Shown here piece after piece: positions 13,136 to 20,043 of a stretch of DNA of 22,502 nucleotides. The stretch lies in IMG/VR virus record IMGVR_UViG_3300043446_004834, positions 1-22,502 of that record; one strand, written 5' to 3'. A program made the translations under genes and the position numbers. This DNA comes from a virus. The first letter of the stretch is position 1; the number at the start of each line of letters is the position of its first letter. The notes below the pieces were generated by a model, which ran no database searches, was not told where the DNA came from, and was given only the letters and a program-made list of their open reading frames with translations.

Positions 13136-13467
13136 GAGGATACCGTATCCGAAACAATTGCTGTTCCTTGAAATACCTTTTGTACTTTTCCTGCACCTGA
13201 ATTTGTAATAATCACATCATAATAGTTTCTACCAGCATCTAATTGAGAAGTTATTGTAGAAGCCATAGAAATTTTAATTTCACCAGTTGCTGTAGTTATT
13301 GAAGTTGAAAATGACTGGGAATCTGGTGAGGTTGGATATTTTCTGATTTTTGAAGATGCAGTATAACCTGATAATGAAAAGACAGAACCATCTGCATTCG
13401 ACACCTTAAAAGTCGCATCAAAATCAGTTCCTTTTTCTATTCTCAAATTTACTTCTGGTACTGACAT
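13132..13467 (-). CDS. Beta-sandwich virion protein (BppU-N-like), 111 aa
   Basis: The product begins MSVPEVNLRIEKGTDFDATF and continues KVSNADGSVFSLSGYTASSK. The combination of a KGTDFDATF strand, a DGS...LSGY phrase and a C-terminal DAGRNYYDVIITNSGAGKV strand pair matches the Ig-like module at the N-terminus of baseplate-upper-type proteins. This is motif-level recognition only. It follows a late-type box and a terminator and leads a two-gene unit with the 105-aa protein. No ribosome-binding site is evident; CCTCC directly precedes the ATG. Confidence 0.65.
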   Translation of the reverse strand: MSVPEVNLRIEKGTDFDATFKVSNADGSVFSLSGYTASSKIRKYPTSPDSQSFSTSITTATGEIKISMASTITSQLDAGRNYYDVIITNSGAGKVQKVFQGTAIVSDTVSS

Positions 13468-13482
13468 CGGAGGTTTTTTAAG

Positions 13483-13489
13483 TATTTAG
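13483..13489 (-). promoter_or_regulatory. Late-type promoter box CTAAATA
   Basis: Minus-strand AACTAAATACTT follows a strong hairpin terminator (13494-13518) and precedes the 111-aa gene by 16 bases, marking a new transcription unit. Confidence 0.6.
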
Positions 13490-13493
13490 TTAC

Positions 13494-13518
13494 TAAAAAA
13501 CCCTCAGATATCTGAGGG
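13494..13518 (-). terminator. Strong hairpin terminator
   Basis: CCCTCAGATATCTGAGGG is a perfect 18-base palindrome followed on the minus strand by six T's. It lies 10 bases after the stop of the 123-aa gene and closes the unit that begins at the promoter box at 15799. Confidence 0.85.
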
Positions 13519-13527
13519 TCTTAGTGT

Positions 13528-13899
13528 TTATTCTGCTGAAATTAAATCCCAACTCCGAGTTTCTTCGTTCCAAGTATACTCTTGACCATCATCAGGTTTT
13601 TCTACTGGTGCTTCCCAATCTGCTGTAGTTTCGTTTAGAACCCAAGAAGGATAAGGTTTTGGTGGAATAAAAGCATCTAAAGTTTCATCGTATGTATATC
13701 CAATAGCAGCATAACGAACTCTTATGTTTCCATTATAAGATGTTTGAACATAATTATCATTATTATTATGAACTTTCCTTAAGAATTCAATACCAACTTC
13801 TTCTGATTCTTGTCCGTTTTCATCAAGCACATAAGCATTATCAACTACGTGAATATTCACAACTCGATTGTTATTGTCTATTTTAGCAAAATGAGCCAT
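13528..13899 (-). CDS. Conserved tail-associated phage protein, 123 aa
   Basis: The product starts MAHFAKIDNNNRVVNIHVVD, then VQTSYNGNIRVRYAAIGYTY, and ends in Pro/Trp-rich segments (FIPPKPYPSWVLNETTADWE, YTWNEETRSWDL). Proteins with this MAHFAKI...QTSYN...YAxIGxTYD pattern are, as I recall, common beside fibre genes in marine phages, with no proven role. A strong AAGGAGGT site lies about 8 bases before the ATG. It is followed by a terminator, so it is the last gene of its unit. Confidence 0.75.
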   Translation of the reverse strand: MAHFAKIDNNNRVVNIHVVDNAYVLDENGQESEEVGIEFLRKVHNNNDNYVQTSYNGNIRVRYAAIGYTYDETLDAFIPPKPYPSWVLNETTADWEAPVEKPDDGQEYTWNEETRSWDLISAE

Positions 13900-13913
13900 T
13901 ATTGATTACCTCC

Positions 13914-14768
13914 TTAGAATGTAATGGATCCATCGCCGTTCCAACGATACACGTAGTATCCTGGTTGTGCTGGAGTTGGGGTGTTACCTGACACAGAAGC
14001 AGCAGCGGGGTAAGCTGTCGGCCAACGAACTATGCAAACGCCAGATCCTCCAGTTCCCCCCGTTGTGGTAGTAGGACCATTTTGCCCTCCACCACCACCG
14101 TTGCCTGTGTTGGCCGTAGCGGCGGTGGGACCTGCGTTCCCAGCACCTCCTGCGGCGTAAGTTACCGGAGACCCTGTTATGCTGTTGGATCGACCCGCGC
14201 CATCTCCCCCAGCTCCCCCGCCTGGAGTAGCCGATGGCGTTGGGCCGTTTGTACACGCAGTGGTTCCCGGAGAGGCAAAGGTTGTAATCTGAGAATGTAC
14301 GTTAAATACATCTGCTCTTAAATTAAGAGAAGAAGTTCCTACAATACCTCCAATAATACTCGAAAAACCTGAAGGTGAAGATGAGCTACCTCCTCCACCT
14401 CCGGAACCTCCAGTTGTTCCGTATGTAGTGGCTGTAGTGGGGTACAGTCCAGCGCCACCACCACCACCACCTGCGGGTATATTTCCAAAAGTACTTTCAG
14501 AGCCTTTTGATCCGTTATAGTACTGCGGGTTCCCAGCGCCGCCGGCTCCAATTACTATACTAAAAGTCTCTCCAGTGTTTACAAGAATACTTTTACCTTC
14601 CACCATGGCTCCCGCTCCACCGCCTGATGCTATATAACCAGGAGATCCCACAGCACCACCCCCACCGCCGCCACCTCCACCTATCAAGAGGACTTCAATA
14701 ACTTTCATCGTATTAGGTACTGGATCTCCTATTCCTCCACAACCAAAAAACTGAGATGCTGCACTCAT
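13914..14768 (-). CDS. Glycine-rich virion protein, GC-rich core, 284 aa
   Basis: Residues 22-60 (MKVIEVLLIGGGGGGGGGAV) have the VLLxGGGGGGG pattern of a glycine-rich domain widespread in phage tail proteins. Further glycine runs continue (GGGGGGAGLYPTT, GGSGGGGGSSSSPSG, NGGGGGQNGPT), and the C-terminus GVCIVRWP...GYYVYRWNGDGSITF is beta-like. It is unrelated in detail to the two 303/302-aa adhesins. Base use is unlike its neighbours: bases 14161-14220 contain 39 G/C of 60, with codons rich in G/C at the third position, suggesting recent acquisition. GGAGGT lies 10 bases before the ATG. Probably a receptor-contacting or surface-display protein. Confidence 0.72.
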   Translation of the reverse strand: MSAASQFFGCGGIGDPVPNTMKVIEVLLIGGGGGGGGGAVGSPGYIASGGGAGAMVEGKSILVNTGETFSIVIGAGGAGNPQYYNGSKGSESTFGNIPAGGGGGGAGLYPTTATTYGTTGGSGGGGGSSSSPSGFSSIIGGIVGTSSLNLRADVFNVHSQITTFASPGTTACTNGPTPSATPGGGAGGDGAGRSNSITGSPVTYAAGGAGNAGPTAATANTGNGGGGGQNGPTTTTGGTGGSGVCIVRWPTAYPAAASVSGNTPTPAQPGYYVYRWNGDGSITF

Positions 14769-14769
14769 T

Positions 14770-15780
14770 TTAGAAATACCTCCATCCTTGAACTGAATCT
14801 ACATAAACAAACTGAAGTGCCAAATATGCAATATCCATATTAAAGTTTTCTGCAAGTGCCATAATATTTGAACCATTACGAGCAACAACAGTACTTGTAA
14901 AGTTTCCAACTGCAATTCCAACTTCCCATCCTGGTGATGGAGATGCTGGAAGAGTAATGGTAACTCCAGCAGCAACCACAGTGCAATATTCTCTATTTAT
15001 TAAAGTTTTATTTACTGCAGTTGATGTGATACCTGCATAAGCAACTCCACCCAATCCCGTGACGGTAACAATACCGACATTAAGATTTGGTGTTCCACTC
15101 AATCCTGTTGCGTTACCACTTAATGAACCAGTGAATGTTGTAGCAGTAACAACTCCAACAACATTAATACCACCAGAACTTACAGTAACACCAGAACCTA
15201 CAACTACAGTTCCTGCAGTAACTCTGACTCCACTTCGTGCTGTGATTAATCCTACGGAATCAACATTAGTTACATCTTCATAAGTTAAAGTTCCACCAAT
15301 ACTTACATTTCCACTAATAGTTGCACTTCCAGAAACAGTTAAGTTACCTGAAGTGTTCCAAGATGGTCCACCAGTTGAAAGTTTTACTGGAGTTACAGTT
15401 CCATCTACAGGAACACTAACAGCAACAGCAGGTCCTAAAGATACAATAGAACAATCTAAAAGTGCAGAAGGTGCAGTTGTAAAAGTAATAACAGAAGAAG
15501 ATACTGTATAATCAACTAAAGGTTCTTGAACAATACCACCAAGAACTACTCTTAATTGTTGAGCATTTGCTGGAGTTAATGCTGTTCCAGAAACCAATAA
15601 ATTAAAAGAAGTTGTGGATCCGTTAAAAGAACCTGAAATATCATCAACAATACTAATATTTTTTGATGCTGCCGGAGAATAACTCTGCCAAACAGTTCCA
15701 TCCCACTGATAAGAAAAACCAGATGTAGTATCAGTATAAACTTGATTCAGTGTTGGTGAATCAGGAAAGTTTAGAGCCAT
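14770..15780 (-). CDS. Tail-fibre protein, 336 aa
   Basis: The N-terminus (MALNFPDSPTLNQVYTDTTS, GFSYQWDGTVWQSY) is the FPxSPTxxQxY...WxWDGTxW module common at the start of marine phage fibres. Residues about 45-130 include a LLVSGTALTPANAQQLRVVL...GIVQEPLVDYTV domain typical of hairpin-bearing fibre segments. Residues 140-245 are beta-helical repeats (NLTVSGSATISGNVSIGGTL, VGVVTATTFTGSLSGNA). The C-terminal domain (TVVAAGVTITLPASPSPGWE, VYVDSVQGWRYF) looks like a fibre tip. It starts the unit after the late box at 15799 and is followed by the glycine-rich and 123-aa genes. Confidence 0.8.
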   Translation of the reverse strand: MALNFPDSPTLNQVYTDTTSGFSYQWDGTVWQSYSPAASKNISIVDDISGSFNGSTTSFNLLVSGTALTPANAQQLRVVLGGIVQEPLVDYTVSSSVITFTTAPSALLDCSIVSLGPAVAVSVPVDGTVTPVKLSTGGPSWNTSGNLTVSGSATISGNVSIGGTLTYEDVTNVDSVGLITARSGVRVTAGTVVVGSGVTVSSGGINVVGVVTATTFTGSLSGNATGLSGTPNLNVGIVTVTGLGGVAYAGITSTAVNKTLINREYCTVVAAGVTITLPASPSPGWEVGIAVGNFTSTVVARNGSNIMALAENFNMDIAYLALQFVYVDSVQGWRYF

Positions 15781-15798
15781 CTTATTGTGCTTTTTAGG

Positions 15799-15806
15799 TA
15801 TTTATG
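15799..15806 (-). promoter_or_regulatory. Late-type promoter box CATAAATA
   Basis: Minus-strand TCATAAATACC matches the T4 late element at seven of eight positions and lies 18 bases before the ATG at 15780, following the stop of the Zn-ribbon gene. Confidence 0.6.
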
Positions 15807-15814
15807 ATTTTTTT

Positions 15815-15979
15815 TTACCAATAACCTTTAGGGCACTCTGATGAGGGTATAGAACTCTTAGCAATCATAAAACATCCACAAACGGAACATCTTTGAGTAG
15901 TTGGGAGAAAATATGGACAATTTTTACAAATTGTCATTCTTTCTTTGACTCGGTTCTTAAGATCTTCAACCCAAGACAT
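15815..15979 (-). CDS. Small zinc-ribbon-like protein, 54 aa
   Basis: The start is placed at the ATG at 15979 (MSWVEDLKNRVKERMTICKN). The frame is open to 16009, but that part lies deeper inside the upstream gene. Cysteines at 18, 21, 31, 34 and 36, with another at 49, follow a CxxC-x9-CxxCxC pattern that would bind zinc. Similar ICKxCPxF...CxxCGCFM proteins are found beside fibre genes in T4-like cyanophages. It overlaps the 164-aa gene by 14 bases. Role unknown; assembly factor is a guess from position. Confidence 0.75.
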   Translation of the reverse strand: MSWVEDLKNRVKERMTICKNCPYFLPTTQRCSVCGCFMIAKSSIPSSECPKGYW

Positions 15980-16460
15980 CATTAGCAGCTCCTTCAATAA
16001 TTGCATCATATTCTGCTTGTGTTATAGCAGGCATATCTTTGGGGAATTGTGCCTTTACACTTTCAATATCATTATCAATTTGTTGAAGAACTGTATCGTC
16101 ACCTTGACGTGCCCAGTAAAGAGCATCAAGTTGATCTCCTAATGGTGGATAATTCTGAGAACGAAGATCTCTATATGTTAAAAGACGATTTTTAGATTCT
16201 TCATTCTGTTGTTCTTCTATTTGTTTTCTTTCAAGTTCTTTCTGAGCAAAACTCTTTGTAGTTCCAGAGTCTCCAACATTAAATGGAACATCCTCAACTG
16301 AATTAAATTGATTTGCTGATGGTTGAAAGTTTCCAATTGTATTTTCGATATCTTGTTTTGACATCGCAGAATGAATTGGGACAATTGCCCAAGAACCATC
16401 TGCATAATCAACCGTAATAGATGATGTTGAAATTTCCCTAACTGTGTATTGTACTGACAT
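15966..16460 (-). CDS. Putative tail-fibre-associated/assembly protein, 164 aa
   Basis: Residues 1-40 are a beta segment (VREISTSSITVDYADGSWAI). Residues 65-95 form a charged helix (KELERKQIEEQQNEESKNRL). Residues 96-145 hold YRDLRSQNYPPLGDQLDALY, then WARQGD...IESVKAQFPKDM, a YPPxxDQLDxLYxAR pattern recurrent in phage proteins next to fibre genes (XkdW/assembly-type). It is joined to the glycine-rich adhesin upstream by TAATG and overlaps the Zn-ribbon gene downstream, so it belongs to the right-hand fibre unit. Chaperone or connector role is inferred. Confidence 0.7.
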   Translation of the reverse strand: MSVQYTVREISTSSITVDYADGSWAIVPIHSAMSKQDIENTIGNFQPSANQFNSVEDVPFNVGDSGTTKSFAQKELERKQIEEQQNEESKNRLLTYRDLRSQNYPPLGDQLDALYWARQGDDTVLQQIDNDIESVKAQFPKDMPAITQAEYDAIIEGAANDVLG

Positions 16461-17368
16461 TAGATTATACTCCCAGCAATTGTACCTGTATTTGTAAATG
16501 TAACAAGTGGTGATCCATTTATATAGTAACCTGCGGATCCACCTAAAACACCACCACTACCAGCAGAACCATTAGTAACGTTTCCATTAGTTCCAACATT
16601 ACCAGTATTTCCTGTGGCACCAGGAGTCCCCCAATCACCACCAGTTCCTCCTGTGCCTCCTGTGCCTCCAGTTCCTGCATTAGTTCCACCAGCAGATCCT
16701 GCAGAACCTGTAGATCCTGTTGTTGGTGCTTGGTTATAACCTCTACCTACACCACCTGCTCCACCAGCACCACCTGCTCCTCCTGTTGTTGGAATTGGAG
16801 ATTGAGGAAATGTTTGAGAACACACCATATTGCCGGACAAAGGAGGAGAGCATCCTGCAGCAGTATTGCAAGATACAAAAGTTCCATATCCAGGAACACA
16901 TCTTGTCGGTGGGTTAAAACCAGCAGGATTACAAGCACAAGGATTCGATGCGGTTAATGTGTAAGGACTTTGTGGAATTACTCCATTTCCACCTTGACCA
17001 CCAGTACCACCAGTTCCTCCTCCACCACCACCAGCATAAATGGTTCCTGTTGGTTTATTATTAATTCTACAAGCAGATTGTGCCAAAATAGCATCACCAC
17101 CAGATCCACCTGCTGCTCCACCTGCTCCTTGAATGGAACCATAATTATCAATTATAAGTTCTCCACCAAGTCCTGTCGGAATTTGTATCGCAGCAGAAGC
17201 AGTAGATGGACTTCCAATAGTAACAGCAGATGGAATAATAACTCTCTTACGATAATTTGCATTATATAAAGTATTACCAATCAAAGTTCTTATATCAAGA
17301 TTAGTCTGATTAGATTTTATCTCAAAAAATAAGTCACTTGTTTGTATAATAGTTTGTATAATACTCAT
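16460..17368 (-). CDS. Glycine-rich tail-fibre adhesin-like protein, copy 2, 302 aa
   Basis: This is a paralogue of the 303-aa protein at 5560-6471, collinear over almost the whole length. The N-terminal domain (QTSDLFFEIKSNQTNLDIRT), the glycine-rich blocks (YAGGGGGGTGGTGGQGG; GGTNAGTGGTGGTGGTGG) and the end (GGSAGYYINGS...NTGTIAG) are conserved. Residues about 130-190 are not alignable with copy 1, yet again carry six cysteines (144, 146, 157, 167, 173, 183). Copy 1 and copy 2 share one further cysteine (C100 here, C102 there). It overlaps the fibre gene upstream (ATGA). Probably a receptor-binding tip whose central segment sets specificity, as inferred from the pattern of change. Confidence 0.75.
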   Translation of the reverse strand: MSIIQTIIQTSDLFFEIKSNQTNLDIRTLIGNTLYNANYRKRVIIPSAVTIGSPSTASAAIQIPTGLGGELIIDNYGSIQGAGGAAGGSGGDAILAQSACRINNKPTGTIYAGGGGGGTGGTGGQGGNGVIPQSPYTLTASNPCACNPAGFNPPTRCVPGYGTFVSCNTAAGCSPPLSGNMVCSQTFPQSPIPTTGGAGGAGGAGGVGRGYNQAPTTGSTGSAGSAGGTNAGTGGTGGTGGTGGDWGTPGATGNTGNVGTNGNVTNGSAGSGGVLGGSAGYYINGSPLVTFTNTGTIAGSII

Positions 17369-17403
17369 GAAAGTCCTGCTCCTGAGATTACAAATTCATT
17401 AGA
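17365..17403. repeat. 39-bp exact direct repeat, right copy
   Basis: Identical to 6468-6506, in the same orientation 10,897 bases away, at the same fibre/adhesin junction. Confidence 0.85.
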
Positions 17404-18051
17404 TCCAACACATAAGACATTCGCCAATCCTCTTTGATCTAATGTTCTATTACCAGTTGTCGAAACTCCAGCTAATCTTAAGGTTACTCCTGAACCTTGA
17501 GTGATTGTTTGTCCAATTCCACTATTATTATAAATTGTAATTGAATTTCCTGCTGAGAAGACTCCAGAAGGAACAGTTATACCTCCTACAGTAATATTAA
17601 TTAATTCACCAACATCATTTGATGTTAAAGTATATGATGTTGTAATAGCAACATTAGGAATAGTTCTTAAGTTTCCACCAGAATCATTTAGTTGGGTGGC
17701 AGTTAAAATGCCAGTAGATGGATTGAATAAAAGTTTGGTTGTTGATACTTTTGATGCGGTAATGGTTCCTGATGTGGTTTGGGTAAGAACAGGATAAAAG
17801 GTTGCATTTGTTGTAGTATCATTAGCAACTGTAGATCCTGCTCCAGTAAGACCTGATCCATTACCAACAAAACTTGTAGCAGTAACAACTCCCGTTACAT
17901 TAATACCGGTAGAATTAATCGTAACTGCAGAACCCACAATTGATGAGGTAGAAGTTATAATACCAGTGGCATTTACTCCACCATAAACTGACAAATCACC
18001 AACTGTAGATATTCCTACACCACCAACTAATTGTGCCTTTGTCTGTGACAT
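17365..18051 (-). CDS. Tail-fibre protein, 228 aa, shares C-terminus with the 312-aa fibre
   Basis: Residues 1-65 are short beta modules (VGGVGISTVGDLSVYGGVNA, GVVTATSFVGNGSGL). Residues about 75-95 (NATFYPVLTQTTSGTI) resemble the hinge region of other fibres. Residues 122-228 (DSGGNLRTIPNVAITTSYTL, INITVGGITVPSGVFSAGNS, VLCVGSNEFVISGAGLS) align with the end of the 312-aa protein. The N-terminal part differs, so the two genes share a swapped C-terminal module. It is the first gene after a late-type box and is coupled to the glycine-rich adhesin. Confidence 0.8.
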   Translation of the reverse strand: MSQTKAQLVGGVGISTVGDLSVYGGVNATGIITSTSSIVGSAVTINSTGINVTGVVTATSFVGNGSGLTGAGSTVANDTTTNATFYPVLTQTTSGTITASKVSTTKLLFNPSTGILTATQLNDSGGNLRTIPNVAITTSYTLTSNDVGELINITVGGITVPSGVFSAGNSITIYNNSGIGQTITQGSGVTLRLAGVSTTGNRTLDQRGLANVLCVGSNEFVISGAGLS

Positions 18052-18074
18052 TATGACTTTATAGTTCTTTTAGT

Positions 18075-18081
18075 TATTTAG
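18075..18081 (-). promoter_or_regulatory. Late-type promoter box CTAAATA
   Basis: Minus-strand GTCTAAATAACT lies directly downstream of a U-tract terminator and 24 bases before the 228-aa fibre start, beginning the right-hand fibre unit. Confidence 0.65.
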
Positions 18082-18087
18082 ACATAA

Positions 18088-18114
18088 TAAAAAAAAGAGG
18101 GTGTTACCCTCTTT
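18088..18114 (-). terminator. Terminator closing the oxygenase operon
   Basis: Arms AAAGAGGGT/ACCCTCTTT with a 3-base loop are followed by a run of T's on the minus strand. It lies three bases after the stop of the 239-aa oxygenase and ends the unit that starts at the promoter at 20014-20042. Confidence 0.85.
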
Positions 18115-18117
18115 GCA

Positions 18118-18837
18118 TCAACTTGCCATATCATTAGCACAGTGTGCTCTCACACCATCAGCAAGGACATAATGAAAGAAAACTTGATGGTAGTATAAAC
18201 CTTCTTTTTCTACTTTCTTACCATACCAGGTTCTTCGATATTCGGTGGGCATCGGATCTCTCCAGTGCGGTCTTTCGCATCCTTTATAAATCATACCATC
18301 ACCAGGATTAAGAATCACAGAACGATTCTCACCTTTTTGAATAATGTTTGCTTTCGTCTTAGGGTCATCATAAGTATCTGGAGTTTTAATCCAGATAGGC
18401 CAAGGAGTACTGATATTAGAACCAATATGAACCGTCACTGAGATTTCACAAGCAGGTCTGTCTGCATGATTTTTCAGTGGTTGTCCTGGATTATAAAAAC
18501 GATCGTAGTAGTAGGTATTATAAAGTTTCTTACCGATTGCTTTCTCAAGTTTCATACGAATTTGAGAATGAGCAAACTTATAAGGAGGCCAATAGTATCT
18601 TGATGTTGAACCTTCTACCTGATTTTCTACGGGAATGTGGTTAAACTTATCAATCTTTCCAAAGTAATTATATTGACCTTTAACTTCTGGTGGTTCCGAA
18701 TAAAGATCTTTTGGATCCCACAGATTTCTTAGAACAAGATATCCATTCTTATCAAATTCTTCATTATTTGTTGGTGATGTTCCAGAATTGACTCTCTCTT
18801 GAAAATCAATCTCTTCTTGTATCATTTGTTCTGCCAT
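18118..18837 (-). CDS. Putative 2OG-Fe(II) oxygenase, H-x-D-R-P type, 239 aa
   Basis: The Fe(II)-binding H-x-D is H124-A-D126 in NHADRPACEISVTVHI. The distal ligand is H191 in PGDGMIYKGCERPHWRDP. The 2-oxoglutarate anchor is not certain; R193, R201 and R202 are candidates. The jelly-roll strands VTVHIGS, IWIKTP, SVILNPGD and HQVFFHYVLADG are in the expected order. The same pattern is found in the 192-aa protein at 20540-21118. In T4-like cyanophages such proteins are frequent and their substrates unknown. It is the third gene of an operon with two other oxygenase-family genes, one base after the 170-aa gene, and is followed by a terminator. Confidence 0.82.
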   Translation of the reverse strand: MAEQMIQEEIDFQERVNSGTSPTNNEEFDKNGYLVLRNLWDPKDLYSEPPEVKGQYNYFGKIDKFNHIPVENQVEGSTSRYYWPPYKFAHSQIRMKLEKAIGKKLYNTYYYDRFYNPGQPLKNHADRPACEISVTVHIGSNISTPWPIWIKTPDTYDDPKTKANIIQKGENRSVILNPGDGMIYKGCERPHWRDPMPTEYRRTWYGKKVEKEGLYYHQVFFHYVLADGVRAHCANDMAS

Positions 18838-18838
18838 T

Positions 18839-19351
18839 TTACCTCATTTTCCACAAATCTGCTGCTATTGTATATCTACTTTCTAAGGACTTTGTTTTTG
18901 GTGGTTTATGTAAAAGGTATGAAGGAAACAAATACCATGTATATGATTCGGGATTTATTTTAAAATTTTCAAATTCTGTTCCTTCATTTTTTGGATTTCT
19001 TAGATAATATATTCCAGAAATTCTGTCTATTTCATCATAATTAGCATGACAATGCCACGATTTCTTTTCATTTCTCCAAAAAGTGTTAACTATATTATCT
19101 TTATAACACCACATATTCATCTTATATTCGTGAATTTTTTTTATTTCAAGATAATCGCAGCAAGAATTTAAGAATGTTTCTTTTAATGTTTTTAATTCTT
19201 CATATAAAAATAAATTTTCATAAGTCTGAAATTTTGGTTTATTTTTATCCCAATTTCCCGATTTAAACAAATAATTTACAAGTTTTATAATATCATCTTG
19301 TTGTTTTTCTGTTATTATATTGGAATAATTATATTCACGAATAAAATACAT
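18839..19351 (-). CDS. Putative 2OG-Fe(II) oxygenase-like protein, WHxHxN type, AT-rich, 170 aa
   Basis: The start is the ATG at 19351, preceded by GGAGGTGAA, the ribosome-binding site inside the end of the upstream gene; the open frame to 19384 is not used. SWHCHANYDEIDRISGIYYL (residues 99-117), FPSYLLHKPP (H148) and ESRYTIAADL (R159) match the layout of the putative 2OG-Fe(II) oxygenase family in which HxHxN replaces a plain HxD. The acidic ligand is not obvious (D106 is possible), so activity is uncertain. Base composition stands out: two 60-base lines (18961 and 19141) contain 13 G/C each, about 22%. It may be acquired from an AT-richer phage. Confidence 0.68.
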   Translation of the reverse strand: MYFIREYNYSNIITEKQQDDIIKLVNYLFKSGNWDKNKPKFQTYENLFLYEELKTLKETFLNSCCDYLEIKKIHEYKMNMWCYKDNIVNTFWRNEKKSWHCHANYDEIDRISGIYYLRNPKNEGTEFENFKINPESYTWYLFPSYLLHKPPKTKSLESRYTIAADLWKMR

Positions 19352-19352
19352 T

Positions 19353-19988
19353 TCACCTCCAACGGGGTCCAACAGTCCAACCAACCAAACTCTTACGAAT
19401 TCCTTTAGTTACTCTCTGGACTCGATGCATTGCCCGAGAATCAAAGAGAATAATAGTTCCTCTTTGTCTTGGTGCAATATAAGATTTTCCTGCTTCATCA
19501 AGTAACTGAAGATTACCACCTTCATAAGTGTCAGGATCAGATAAAAGAAGACTAAAGGATAGTTTTCTTACTCTCTCACAATTTTCATTCAAAAAATCCT
19601 GTGCAATTTCTCCACCATTTCCACGGTTACCTCCAGAAACTGGTTTGTAATGCGTAGAAAGTCCAGCATCATTATGCCAACCATAATACTCACCTTCTCC
19701 ATACACAGTATATTGAAGTGACTCACCATCAATATTGCTCAAATCGTATAGGAAGTTCTCACGATTTGCACGTTGAACATAATGCCAAACAAATCCTGCT
19801 ACCCAGTGATTAGTTGAAACCCATGCATTTCTTGCATTTCTTTTTTCTTTATCTACTGTTCCGTAATCTCCATGACCAACTTGAGAATCTTGCAGTTGTG
19901 AATCAAAGTTTTCTGCAAGGTCTTCTTCAATTATATTTATAATTTTATTTGGAAGATTAGTATAATACCAAATACTTTGAAAAGCCAT
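19353..19988 (-). CDS. Putative 2OG-Fe(II) oxygenase, PKHD/prolyl-4-hydroxylase type, 211 aa
   Basis: H105-N-D107 (YYGWHNDAG), distal H188 (SRAMHRVQRV) and the 2-oxoglutarate arginine R198 (KGIRKSLVGWTVGP) complete the Fe(II)/2OG site. Strands RKLSFSLLLSDPDTYEGGNL and GTIILFDSRA are the classic PKHD/P4H core. An aromatic stretch with AWVSTNHWVAGFVWHYVQRA precedes it. The reaction would be hydroxylation of a protein or small-molecule substrate, which is unknown. It is the first gene after a strong sigma70-like promoter, with AGGAG five bases before the ATG. Its paralogue is the 227-aa protein at 21115-21798. A ribosome-binding site in its last codons serves the next gene. Confidence 0.85.
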   Translation of the reverse strand: MAFQSIWYYTNLPNKIINIIEEDLAENFDSQLQDSQVGHGDYGTVDKEKRNARNAWVSTNHWVAGFVWHYVQRANRENFLYDLSNIDGESLQYTVYGEGEYYGWHNDAGLSTHYKPVSGGNRGNGGEIAQDFLNENCERVRKLSFSLLLSDPDTYEGGNLQLLDEAGKSYIAPRQRGTIILFDSRAMHRVQRVTKGIRKSLVGWTVGPRWR

Positions 19989-20007
19989 GTGCTCCTATAA
20001 TGTATTC

Positions 20008-20026
20008 ACAGATATTATATATCTGT
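20008..20026. promoter_or_regulatory. Operator-like palindrome over a -10 box
   Basis: Arms ACAGATAT and ATATCTGT (8 bases each, perfect) flank a 3-base centre. The -10 hexamer of the oxygenase promoter sits on the centre of symmetry, a placement typical of repressor operators. No regulator gene is visible here. Confidence 0.5.
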
Positions 20027-20042
20027 TAGATTAAGATGTCAA
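20014..20042 (-). promoter_or_regulatory. Consensus sigma70 promoter of the oxygenase operon
   Basis: TTGACA (20037-20042) and TATAAT (20014-20019) are both perfect and 17 bases apart. The expected transcript starts near 20007 and runs into the ATG at 19988. No other promoter in this window is as close to the host consensus. Confidence 0.8.
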
Positions 20043-20043
20043 T

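Noticed and set aside
15001-15020. Late-type box AATAAATAG inside the 336-aa fibre gene
   Set aside because: It lies mid-gene (codons for LINRE) with no downstream start; chance occurrence in AT-rich coding sequence is enough.
16970-17269. Plus-strand Ser/Thr-rich frame opposite the glycine-rich adhesin
   Set aside because: Anti-sense reading of GGN codons gives Ser/Thr/Pro-rich shadows. The same occurs opposite the other adhesin copy.
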